Origin: Dehalococcoidia bacterium UBA3254
Lineage (GTDB): Bacteria > Chloroflexota > Dehalococcoidia > Dehalococcoidales > UBA3254
Direction of reading: 5' to 3'
NCBI GenBank assembly: GCA_002362735.1
Contig: DEUU01000046.1
Location: 19,166 to 29,436, forward strand
Length of the DNA stretch: 10,271 nucleotides
The notes beneath the pieces were generated by a model that did not search any database, was not told the DNA's origin, and saw only the letters and a list, made by a program, of their open reading frames with translations. The number at the start of each line of letters is the position of its first letter. The stretch's first letter is position 1. Shown one piece after another: positions 4,582 to 10,271 of the stretch. The position numbers and the translations under genes are program-made.

Positions 4582-5778
4582 TTAAAGATTGTTCACTGCT
4601 TTTTCAATTCTCTGCAAAGCTTCGGTAAGGATGGAACGAGGGCAGGCGATGTTCATCCTCTGGAAGCCATTTCCCCCTTTACCGAAGAGGAATCCATCGT
4701 CCATCCCTACTCGAGCGGTCTCACGCATGAATTTCCTCAGGGTCAGGTTGTCCAACTTCAGGCTGCGGCAGTCCAACCAGATCAAATAAGTACCTTGTGG
4801 AGGAATCACCGTTATTCGCGGGATTCTTTGATCGAAATGATCCAGCATAAAGTCCAGGTTTCCCTGTAAATAAACCAGTACCTGCGTCAGCCATTCGTCC
4901 CCGTACCGGTAAGCGGCTTCCATGGCAGTCAAGCCGAAAAGATTCGGGTATGGTAAAATCCCATTTCTGAAATTGGTAAAAGCATACCGTAACTTCTTAT
5001 TGGGAATAATTATCGAGGAGGCTGCGAGACCGGCCAGGCTGAAGGTCTTGCTTGGCGCCATGCAAACAATGCAGTTCTGCTCAAACTCTTCAGAGATGGC
5101 CGCAAAAGGAGTATGCCTGTAATCCTTAAAGAGGATTTCGCAATGGATCTCATCCGAGATGACCGTGGCTCCGTTCCGGATGATAATCTCTCCAAATTGA
5201 CTTAGCTCTTCCCTGGTCCAGAGGCGTCCAACCGGGTTTTGCGGATTACAGAGAATAGTGGCCTTGATGCGGCTTGGAGTGGGGTGCATTCCAGGTTTGG
5301 AAAGGAACTTGCTCTCCAGATCAGCAAAGTCCATTGTATATCGATTATTAATTAACTTGAGTTCATTGGTGACTATCTGGCATCCGCTGGAAGTCACCGC
5401 GGAGAAGAATGGGTAATAGACTGGTTCCTGCAAAATGACTTCATCACCAGGGTGGGTTAAAGTTCTGACAGCGACATTGAGAGCTGGTACTACCCCCGGG
5501 GTAAAAACTATCCATTCCGGATTGATTTTCCAGTTAAATTTCCTTTTCATCCGATCTACCACGGCTTCGATAACACTGGAGCTAGCCCGGGTATAACCGT
5601 AGCAGGGGTGTTCCGCGCGTTTCTTAAGAGCATCTACAATCGGCTGGGCGACCGGAAAATCCATATCCGCTACCCACATCGGTATTATATCTTCGCGACC
5701 GAAAATAGGTTGCTTATAGTCCCATTTTTCACAGCTGGTATTTGTTCTGTCACAGAATGTGTCGAAATTGTATTTCAT
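4582..5778 (-). CDS. patB: PLP-dependent C-S lyase, PatB/MalY type (cystathionine beta-lyase-like)
   Basis: 398 residues, full family length. Members are fold-type I PLP enzymes that cleave cystathionine, cystine or related S-conjugates to a thiol, pyruvate and ammonia; some act as aminotransferases. Family marks are MWVADMDFP (34-42), YGYT (60-63), FTPGVVPALN (92-101), CNPQNPVGRLWTREEL (177-192), SDEIHCEI (208-215, D209 expected to contact the PLP nitrogen), PSKTFSLAGLA (242-252, K244 the Schiff-base lysine) and RMNIACPR (374-381, R374 likely binding the carboxylate). These fit MalY/PatB better than ordinary aspartate aminotransferases. It is cytoplasmic. Its ATG overlaps the stop of the upstream acyl-CoA synthetase gene as ATGA, so the two are translationally coupled. 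This ties the lyase or transaminase step to CoA activation of a carboxylic acid, although the substrate is unknown. Confidence 0.85.
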   Translation of the reverse strand: MKYNFDTFCDRTNTSCEKWDYKQPIFGREDIIPMWVADMDFPVAQPIVDALKKRAEHPCYGYTRASSSVIEAVVDRMKRKFNWKINPEWIVFTPGVVPALNVAVRTLTHPGDEVILQEPVYYPFFSAVTSSGCQIVTNELKLINNRYTMDFADLESKFLSKPGMHPTPSRIKATILCNPQNPVGRLWTREELSQFGEIIIRNGATVISDEIHCEILFKDYRHTPFAAISEEFEQNCIVCMAPSKTFSLAGLAASSIIIPNKKLRYAFTNFRNGILPYPNLFGLTAMEAAYRYGDEWLTQVLVYLQGNLDFMLDHFDQRIPRITVIPPQGTYLIWLDCRSLKLDNLTLRKFMRETARVGMDDGFLFGKGGNGFQRMNIACPRSILTEALQRIEKAVNNL

Positions 5779-7172
5779 CCGAATTTAGCTCTGTATTCAG
5801 TATACTCCACCATCTTCGTCAGAGCGTACCCCGCTCTTTTGGGGTCCCGGAAAACCGGAATATTATTTTTCAGGAGGTATTTCGCTTGCGGCCAGACCAG
5901 TTCCGGTAGATCAAAGATCGCGACCGCCATAGGCTTTTTAATTTCTTTCGCGGCACGGGCTACACTCTGGATCATAGAAGGACTTTCCGGTCCGGTAATT
6001 ACCAGTAGCAAGTCTACATTTTCATCGTCAGCTAAAGCCCGGGCTGTTTGCCCATACAGATCGGGATTCATCAATGATCCTACTCCGATATCCATTGGAT
6101 TGCCAACTGCAGTGCCGGCAGACGGGATCAATTCTTTGAGTCTTTGCAGGGTTCGCTCGCTGAGTTTGGCAATTTCCAGTCCCATCAAAATACAATTATC
6201 TGCCGTACCGATGTTAGTTCCACCCATGCCTGAAAGTATAGCCAGTCTTTTTCCCTCAGGTAAGGGGAGCCAGTAGAATGCCAGGATGCAGTCCACCATT
6301 TCCTCGAAACTATTAACACTGGTAATACCTGCTTGTTTAAACATCGCATTCCAGACCTGTTCGGAACCTGCTAAAGCCCCGGTATGGGCTAAAGCCGCTT
6401 TTGCACCGGTTTCCGTGATTCCCCCCTTCCAGAGGATTATCGGCTTTTGTCGGGAGACGCGTCGACAAACATCGTAAAATTGGCGGCCGTCTTTAATACC
6501 CTCAATATAACCGGCAATTACCCGGGTCCCGCTATCCTGGCCATAGTATTCCAGGTAGTCCACCGAAGTTAGATCGCATTCATTGCCCGAGCTAACAGCC
6601 TGGTTGAACCGGATATTCTTTTGCGTGAGAGCAATACACAAATAATCATTGAAAGAGCCGCTTTGAGACACAATGCTTAACCCACCCGCTTCTAATGGCA
6701 ACCCGCCGGCCATGAGTGAACTGGGTAAAGTAAGCAGGCGGGAAGAAGGACAGTAAAGCCCGTTGGTATTTGGACCGATGATTCTGGTTCCGCTGCTGCG
6801 TGCAATTAACGCTAGCTCTTCTTCAAGCTTCTTTCCTTCGGAGTTTTTTTCTCCGAAACCTGCCGAGAATAAGACGATGCCTTTCACTTCCTTTTCGGCA
6901 CATTCCCTGACCACCCACATCGCTTCTCCCTGGGGAACCAGCAAAATTGCCAGATCAACCGGATGCGGTATCTCTTTAATACTGTTATAAGCTTTTAAAC
7001 CCAGCAATTCTTTTTCCCGCGGGTGTACAGGATAGATTTCTTTAAACCCCATATTAATAAAACCGTCTAAAATTAGCCTGCCAAAACTTCCTTCGCGGCT
7101 GGAAGCTCCTATGATACTTACAGAGCGGGGATGAAATATCCTTTCCAGATCTTCCATGGTATGATTCAGCAT
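5775..7172 (-). CDS. ADP-forming acyl-CoA synthetase, alpha-subunit type
   Basis: 465 residues, the length of a stand-alone alpha chain. Domains in order: CoA-binding Rossmann domain (about 8-135, with SVSIIGASSREGSFG and IIGPNTNGLY), a succinyl-CoA-synthetase-like domain (about 160-295, with SIVSQSGSFNDY), and a ligase-CoA domain (about 300-460). ALAHTGALAGS carries H263, matching the histidine phosphorylated during catalysis in ADP-forming acetyl-CoA synthetases. These enzymes interconvert acyl-CoA + ADP + phosphate and acid + CoA + ATP. The ATP-grasp beta domain is not fused here and is not seen in the window, so a partner must be encoded elsewhere or the protein has another role. The ATG at 7172 follows AAGGAAAGTTAG. 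It is the first gene of a two-gene operon, divergent from the TRAP transporter. Confidence 0.88.
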   Translation of the reverse strand: MLNHTMEDLERIFHPRSVSIIGASSREGSFGRLILDGFINMGFKEIYPVHPREKELLGLKAYNSIKEIPHPVDLAILLVPQGEAMWVVRECAEKEVKGIVLFSAGFGEKNSEGKKLEEELALIARSSGTRIIGPNTNGLYCPSSRLLTLPSSLMAGGLPLEAGGLSIVSQSGSFNDYLCIALTQKNIRFNQAVSSGNECDLTSVDYLEYYGQDSGTRVIAGYIEGIKDGRQFYDVCRRVSRQKPIILWKGGITETGAKAALAHTGALAGSEQVWNAMFKQAGITSVNSFEEMVDCILAFYWLPLPEGKRLAILSGMGGTNIGTADNCILMGLEIAKLSERTLQRLKELIPSAGTAVGNPMDIGVGSLMNPDLYGQTARALADDENVDLLLVITGPESPSMIQSVARAAKEIKKPMAVAIFDLPELVWPQAKYLLKNNIPVFRDPKRAGYALTKMVEYTEYRAKFG

Positions 7173-7205
7173 CTAACTTTCCTTTTCTGCATCAATTAAA
7201 ACCAA

Positions 7206-7239
7206 TTATCCCGGAATAGTCTTATTAATACTGGGATAA
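7206..7239. promoter_or_regulatory. Candidate operator, inverted repeat TTATCCC/GGGATAA
   Basis: TTATCCC at 7206-7212 is mirrored by GGGATAA at 7233-7239, with further partial symmetry inward (about 10 of 13 positions per arm). It overlaps the expected spacer and -10 region of the minus-strand promoter, where a repressor would act. Confidence 0.45.
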
Positions 7240-7256
7240 AAAACTGTATTAGTCAA
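7225..7256 (-). promoter_or_regulatory. Candidate promoter of the acyl-CoA synthetase operon
   Basis: TTGACT (7256-7251, minus strand) is a good -35 box. The -10 is less clear: AGTATT at 18 bases or TATTAA at 20 bases. The transcript would have a leader of roughly 45 bases. Confidence 0.4.
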
Positions 7257-7308
7257 GTCTTTAAATAGAAATTTGAGGTTGAATCTTCGCTGGTAGAAGG
7301 AGCGTTCC

Positions 7309-7374
7309 ATGATGCTTCAGGAACCTGGCTTACAATATAGAATTGCAGAATCAAATTTTTACCAACTACTTTGA
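7309..7374 (+). other. Possible 21-residue frame with good ribosome site
   Basis: AGAAGGAG followed six bases later by ATG ATG starts a 21-codon frame (MMLQEPGLQYRIAESNFYQL and one more Leu) ending at TGA 7372-7374. It lies upstream of the TRAP promoter and no promoter of its own is evident. It may be a leader peptide, a gene remnant or chance. Confidence 0.2.
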
Positions 7375-7449
7375 ACAAAACCAATCGAATATGATTTCTG
7401 TAATTATTTAATAATTTTAACAAAACCTACCCCCCAGTCGGTAGAAATG

Positions 7450-7479
7450 TTGACAAACAGCCTAAATACTCTTTATACT
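7450..7479 (+). promoter_or_regulatory. Promoter of the TRAP operon
   Basis: TTGACA (7450-7455) and TATACT (7474-7479) with an 18-base spacer, one mismatch from the full housekeeping consensus. An inverted repeat CTACC-N8-GGTAG (7427-7444) ends five bases before the -35 box and may be an operator or activator site. The transcript would begin near 7486, giving a leader of about 160 bases before dctP. Confidence 0.7.
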
Positions 7480-7648
7480 AGCCCTAAGCTATTCCCCAAT
7501 ACCGGAAGAGATATGCTCGAATTTCCACCACTAAATTATTTCGAAGCCAGTATTTATTCAAATAATATCAATCGAGGAGGTGTATTGTTCGATCAGCTTT
7601 GAACGAGCAGGTTTTATTTAAAGGATATTATTTAGGAGAGTTTAAAAC

Positions 7649-8764
7649 ATGAAAAAAGGAATTATTATTGGTGTTATTCTGGTCGCCGTATTAATCGCCG
7701 GCTTATTAGGCGCCTGTACCAAATCTGCGACGACTTCAAATCCTCCACCAGCAAGCACAACCAGCCAGGCAGCTGCTACGACTCAAGCTCCTGCTACGAC
7801 TGCTGCTTTCCAGCCCGTTGAATGGAAGTTCCAGGCCCATATGGCTTATGAGTCTATCACTACTGGTACTAACCTGGATAAATTGATGGAAATGATCGAC
7901 AAAAATACCAACGGCCGGGTAAAGATGAAGAGGTATCCAAACGATTCCATCGTAGGCATGCAGCAGATGCTGGATGGAGTCAGTAACGGGACCCTCGATA
8001 TCGCCACCACTACCGCCGGGCACTGGATCGGTGCTATTCCGCTGTGCGCGGTTGAAGATGGATTACCCGGAAGCTGGCGGACCAATTATGAAATGGAAGA
8101 GATTCTCTGGGACTATGGCCTGGAAGATATGGTAAGACAGGAATATGCCAAGCGCGGCGTTTACCTGTTGACTGATTTCAGCGCCGCCCCGGCTTATCTT
8201 ACAGTTCATTTGAAACAACCTGTACAGAGCCTCGCTGACCTGAAGGGTAAGAAAATTCGAGCCTTCGGTTCCTACATCGATATTATCTCCAAACTTGGTG
8301 CCTCCGGCGTCACGATGGCCTTGACCGAAGTCTATTCTGCCATCTCCTCCGGGACCCTGGATGGCGGTTTTTTCGCTACGACCTGGTCCGGACCGGCCAA
8401 GATGTATGAGGTTTCACCTTACCTTCTGATGCCCGCTTTCAGTATTGGCGGCACGCATTCCTGGTTAGTTAATCAGAAGAAGTGGGATGCCCTGCCTCAG
8501 GATTTAAAGACGATTATCTATACGACTGCCAAGCAGTGGGCTTCCTGGGATAGCCGGTATTACAATACCCGTAAAATGCCGACTATGGAGCAGATGACAA
8601 AATGGGGCTTCAAATTTGTTCAGCTCTCTGCAGATGATCAGAAAAAGGTCGTCGATGCCAGCATGGCTTACTGGGACGACACTGCCAAGAAGGATCCAAC
8701 GGCAGCCAAGGGTGTTCAATTAGTCAGAGATTACTTCAAAGAGATCGGCAGACCTGGCTTCTAA
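7649..8764 (+). CDS. dctP: TRAP transporter substrate-binding lipoprotein DctP
   Basis: 371 residues. The N-terminus is a lipoprotein signal: basic MKK, a hydrophobic core, then the lipobox LGAC with C23 as the lipidated residue. Residues 24-55 are a Ser/Thr/Pro/Ala linker, common for lipoproteins that tether to the outer face of a single membrane. The binding domain runs from about residue 57 (VEWKFQAHM) to the end. It contains the DctP hallmark KKIRAFG (201-207), in which R204 corresponds to the arginine that usually pairs with a substrate carboxylate, and TEVYSAISSGTLDGG (226-240). It captures an organic acid and hands it to the DctQM permease, which is driven by a sodium gradient in known members. 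AGGAGAG precedes the ATG. The ligand cannot be predicted, since the family covers C4-dicarboxylates, keto acids, sulfonates and aromatic acids. Confidence 0.92.
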   Translation: MKKGIIIGVILVAVLIAGLLGACTKSATTSNPPPASTTSQAAATTQAPATTAAFQPVEWKFQAHMAYESITTGTNLDKLMEMIDKNTNGRVKMKRYPNDSIVGMQQMLDGVSNGTLDIATTTAGHWIGAIPLCAVEDGLPGSWRTNYEMEEILWDYGLEDMVRQEYAKRGVYLLTDFSAAPAYLTVHLKQPVQSLADLKGKKIRAFGSYIDIISKLGASGVTMALTEVYSAISSGTLDGGFFATTWSGPAKMYEVSPYLLMPAFSIGGTHSWLVNQKKWDALPQDLKTIIYTTAKQWASWDSRYYNTRKMPTMEQMTKWGFKFVQLSADDQKKVVDASMAYWDDTAKKDPTAAKGVQLVRDYFKEIGRPGF

Positions 8765-8778
8765 TTCAACAACAATAA

Positions 8779-8816
8779 CAGTTGCTTGCCATAAGACGTC
8801 TTATGGCAAGCAACTG
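8779..8816. repeat. Perfect 38-base palindrome between dctP and dctQ
   Basis: Two 19-base arms (8779-8797 and 8798-8816) are exact reverse complements centred on GACGTC. In RNA this gives a stem of about 17 pairs with a tiny loop, followed by ATTTCTTTC rather than a full T run. Such stems between a binding-protein gene and its permease genes typically stabilise the upstream mRNA or partly stop transcription, so that binding protein is made in excess. Confidence 0.85.
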
Positions 8817-8887
8817 ATTTCTTTCATCTTACTTTTCAGTAATTTCCAGGTCTAAAAGTAAGTGAAGAAGAAATCAGGAAGGGCAAA

Positions 8888-9442
8888 ATGAAAATGCGGC
8901 GTTGGCTGAGCTATGTGGATAAATTAAATCAAACAGTCGGTGGGGCGGCCAGCTATCTCATTCTGGGTTCGCTGGTAGTGATACTGATTGAAATCCTCAT
9001 GCGAAAAGCATTTAATGCTTCTCAAACCTGGTCTTCGGAGATGAGTGTCTTTCTATTTGGCGCTTTTTTTACGCTGGGTGGTGGATATACCCTTCTTAAG
9101 GAAGGACACGTGCGTATGGATGTTTTTTTCGTGAAATTGTCTTCTAGGGGAAGGGCGATCATGGATATCTGTACATTCGTGCTTTTTCTGGCCTTTGTGG
9201 GTGTTTTGATCTGGAAGGGTTGGGATATCGCTATCAAGTCTTTTCAATTCGCCGAGCGTAGCGAAAGCGCCTGGCGTCCTTTGCTCTGGCCGACCAAAAT
9301 TTTAATTCCTATTGGTGGGTTCCTCTTATTACTTCAGGGACTGGCGAACCTGGGCCGGAATATTGTTACACTTACTGAAAAAGGTCTATCCGGTGAACCT
9401 GGAGCAGGCGCCGCTTCATCTGCAGAGAAGGAGATCGGCTAA
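8888..9442 (+). CDS. dctQ: TRAP transporter small membrane subunit DctQ
   Basis: 184 residues with four membrane helices at about 20-38, 52-70, 92-111 and 136-156. Family marks: RKAFNASQTWSSE (39-51), KEGHVRMDVF (71-80), and SESAWRPLLWPTK (125-137) just before the last helix. The C-terminal tail (165-184) is polar and Gly/Ala-rich. It forms the membrane complex with DctM and docks the binding protein. GGAAGGGC precedes the ATG. The gene lies 123 bases after dctP, a gap filled largely by the palindrome, and its TAA overlaps the dctM ATG by one base (TAATG), which couples their translation. Confidence 0.92.
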   Translation: MKMRRWLSYVDKLNQTVGGAASYLILGSLVVILIEILMRKAFNASQTWSSEMSVFLFGAFFTLGGGYTLLKEGHVRMDVFFVKLSSRGRAIMDICTFVLFLAFVGVLIWKGWDIAIKSFQFAERSESAWRPLLWPTKILIPIGGFLLLLQGLANLGRNIVTLTEKGLSGEPGAGAASSAEKEIG

Positions 9443-10271
9443 TGAGCGTTGAAGTTCTAACTATACTTTTATTTGCTTTAATGATACTCTTTCTGGCGAC
9501 CGGTCTACCGATCGTCTTCGTTCTTGGCAGCATGAGCATCGCCTTTGCTTATTTTGTGATGGGCCCGGATCTTCTGGGCCTGGTCCCGTCCGCCATGTAC
9601 CGGCTGATGAACACTTTTACCATGCTGGCTATCCCGCTTTTTATTTTAATGGCGGGTATTCTGGAGACTTCGGGTGTAGCGGATGATCTATACTCCATGA
9701 TGCAAAAATGGTTCGGTGGCATTCCCGGCGGACTGGCAGTAGGCACTATTATTATTTGTACTGTCTTTGCCGCTATGTCCGGAGTCAGCGCGGCTGCTAT
9801 TGTGACTATGGGTATTGTTGCCTTACCATCTATGATAAAAAGGGGCTATGATAAGAAATTGGTTATGGGTTGTATTGAAGCCGGAGGCGGGCTGGGGCAG
9901 CTTATTCCTCCCAGCACAGGAATGATCGTCTGGGCACTCTGGGCTAATGAGTCCATTGGCCAGATGTTCATCGGCGGCATTATTCCTGGCTTAATCCTCT
10001 CTTCATTGTATATAGTTTATATTCTTTTTGTTTGCATCCGTAATCCGAAGTTAGGCCCTCCCGTGAAGCCTGAAGAAAGGGCGACCTGGCCGGAAAAGAT
10101 GGCTTCTTTGAAAGCCGTCGTTTTACCCGTATTTTTGATTGTGGCGGTGTTAGGGTCTATGTTCGGAGGTATTGCCACTCCTACCGAAGCCGCGGCCATC
10201 GGTGCTCTGGGTGCTATCATCTGCGCTTTAATCTATCGCAAATTTGTCTTTAAGAATCTGCAAAAAGCCCT
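9442..10271 (+). CDS. dctM: TRAP transporter large permease DctM (5' part, cut by window end)
   Basis: The frame stays open from the ATG at 9442 to the window edge, giving 276 codons of an expected 425 or so. It begins MSVEVLTILLFALMILFLAT and shows the large-subunit signatures: AIPLFILMAGILETSG (about 63-78), GGIPGGLAVG, FAAMSGVSAAAIVTMG, GGGLGQLIPPSTGMI and GGIATPTEAAAIGALGA. Repeated hydrophobic helices agree with the 12-helix DctM fold, which carries the substrate path and sodium sites. The usual GILIPPS appears here as GQLIPPS. Translation is coupled to dctQ by a one-base overlap. The C-terminal half and any following operon genes lie outside the window. Confidence 0.93.
   Translation, partial: MSVEVLTILLFALMILFLATGLPIVFVLGSMSIAFAYFVMGPDLLGLVPSAMYRLMNTFTMLAIPLFILMAGILETSGVADDLYSMMQKWFGGIPGGLAVGTIIICTVFAAMSGVSAAAIVTMGIVALPSMIKRGYDKKLVMGCIEAGGGLGQLIPPSTGMIVWALWANESIGQMFIGGIIPGLILSSLYIVYILFVCIRNPKLGPPVKPEERATWPEKMASLKAVVLPVFLIVAVLGSMFGGIATPTEAAAIGALGAIICALIYRKFVFKNLQKA

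Larger units (their letters stand above)
7173..7648. other. Divergent control region
   Basis: 476 bases between the acyl-CoA synthetase operon and the TRAP operon. It holds a minus-strand promoter with an overlapping inverted repeat (7206-7256), a weak small frame (7309-7374), a short palindrome ATTAT-TTA-ATAAT near 7403, an inverted repeat CTACC/GGTAG (7427-7444), a strong plus-strand promoter (7450-7479), and a leader of about 160 bases with an unexplained AGGAGG at 7575. No regulator gene is present. Confidence 0.7.

Noticed and set aside
5608..6276. Plus-strand open frame of 222 codons
   Set aside because: It runs antisense across the ends of the acyl-CoA synthetase and patB-type genes, both with clear family motifs; its translation shows no domain and no ribosome site.
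1..10271. CRISPR array, prophage structural genes or complete insertion sequence
   Set aside because: No regularly spaced repeats, no capsid or tail genes, and no transposase with terminal inverted repeats were seen; only the recombinase fragment indicates mobility.

Overview
The window most likely comes from an anaerobic, low-to-mid GC bacterium of the Clostridia type (Peptococcaceae-like). This is inferred from strong AGGAGG-type ribosome sites, TTGACA/TATAAT-like promoters, a TRAP lipoprotein with a long Ser/Thr/Pro/Ala linker, an ADP-forming acyl-CoA synthetase alpha chain and a small CQLGCF protein. A Chloroflexota (Dehalococcoidia-like) host cannot be excluded.

Left part (1-3583) looks like accessory DNA: visibly AT-rich, with small genes, spacers and a recombinase remnant. 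On the minus strand, read from 1611 down to 90, lie a zinc-ribbon protein, an Imm32-like immunity protein, a signal-peptide plus multi-helix membrane protein, and a short single-helix protein gene broken by a frameshift. A repeated element (CTGAG-N5/6-TTTGCCCTATT as read on the plus strand) stands before the first three genes, and a partial copy stands before the fourth. A structured non-coding stretch with two terminator-like hairpins (1612-2053) separates them from a minus-strand NTF2/SnoaL-fold gene. A plus-strand fragment of a large serine recombinase (zinc ribbon and coiled coil only, no catalytic domain) ends 27 bases from the 3' end of a tRNA-Asp gene.

Middle part (3584-7172) looks like core chromosome. 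tRNA-Asp(GTC) has its own promoter just after queH, whose product makes queuosine, a modification that tRNA-Asp carries. Divergent from queH is a 57-residue protein ending in CQLGCFP. It converges, with a 4-base gap, on a two-gene minus-strand operon: an ADP-forming acyl-CoA synthetase alpha-type protein followed, with an ATGA overlap, by a PatB/MalY-type PLP C-S lyase.

Right part (7173-10271): a 476-base divergent control region with a promoter on each strand and inverted repeats, then a TRAP transporter operon on the plus strand: DctP lipoprotein, a perfect 38-base palindrome, DctQ, and a DctM cut by the window edge. The divergent arrangement suggests one unit for importing an organic acid (TRAP) and processing it by CoA activation and PLP chemistry. 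The substrate cannot be read from the sequence.
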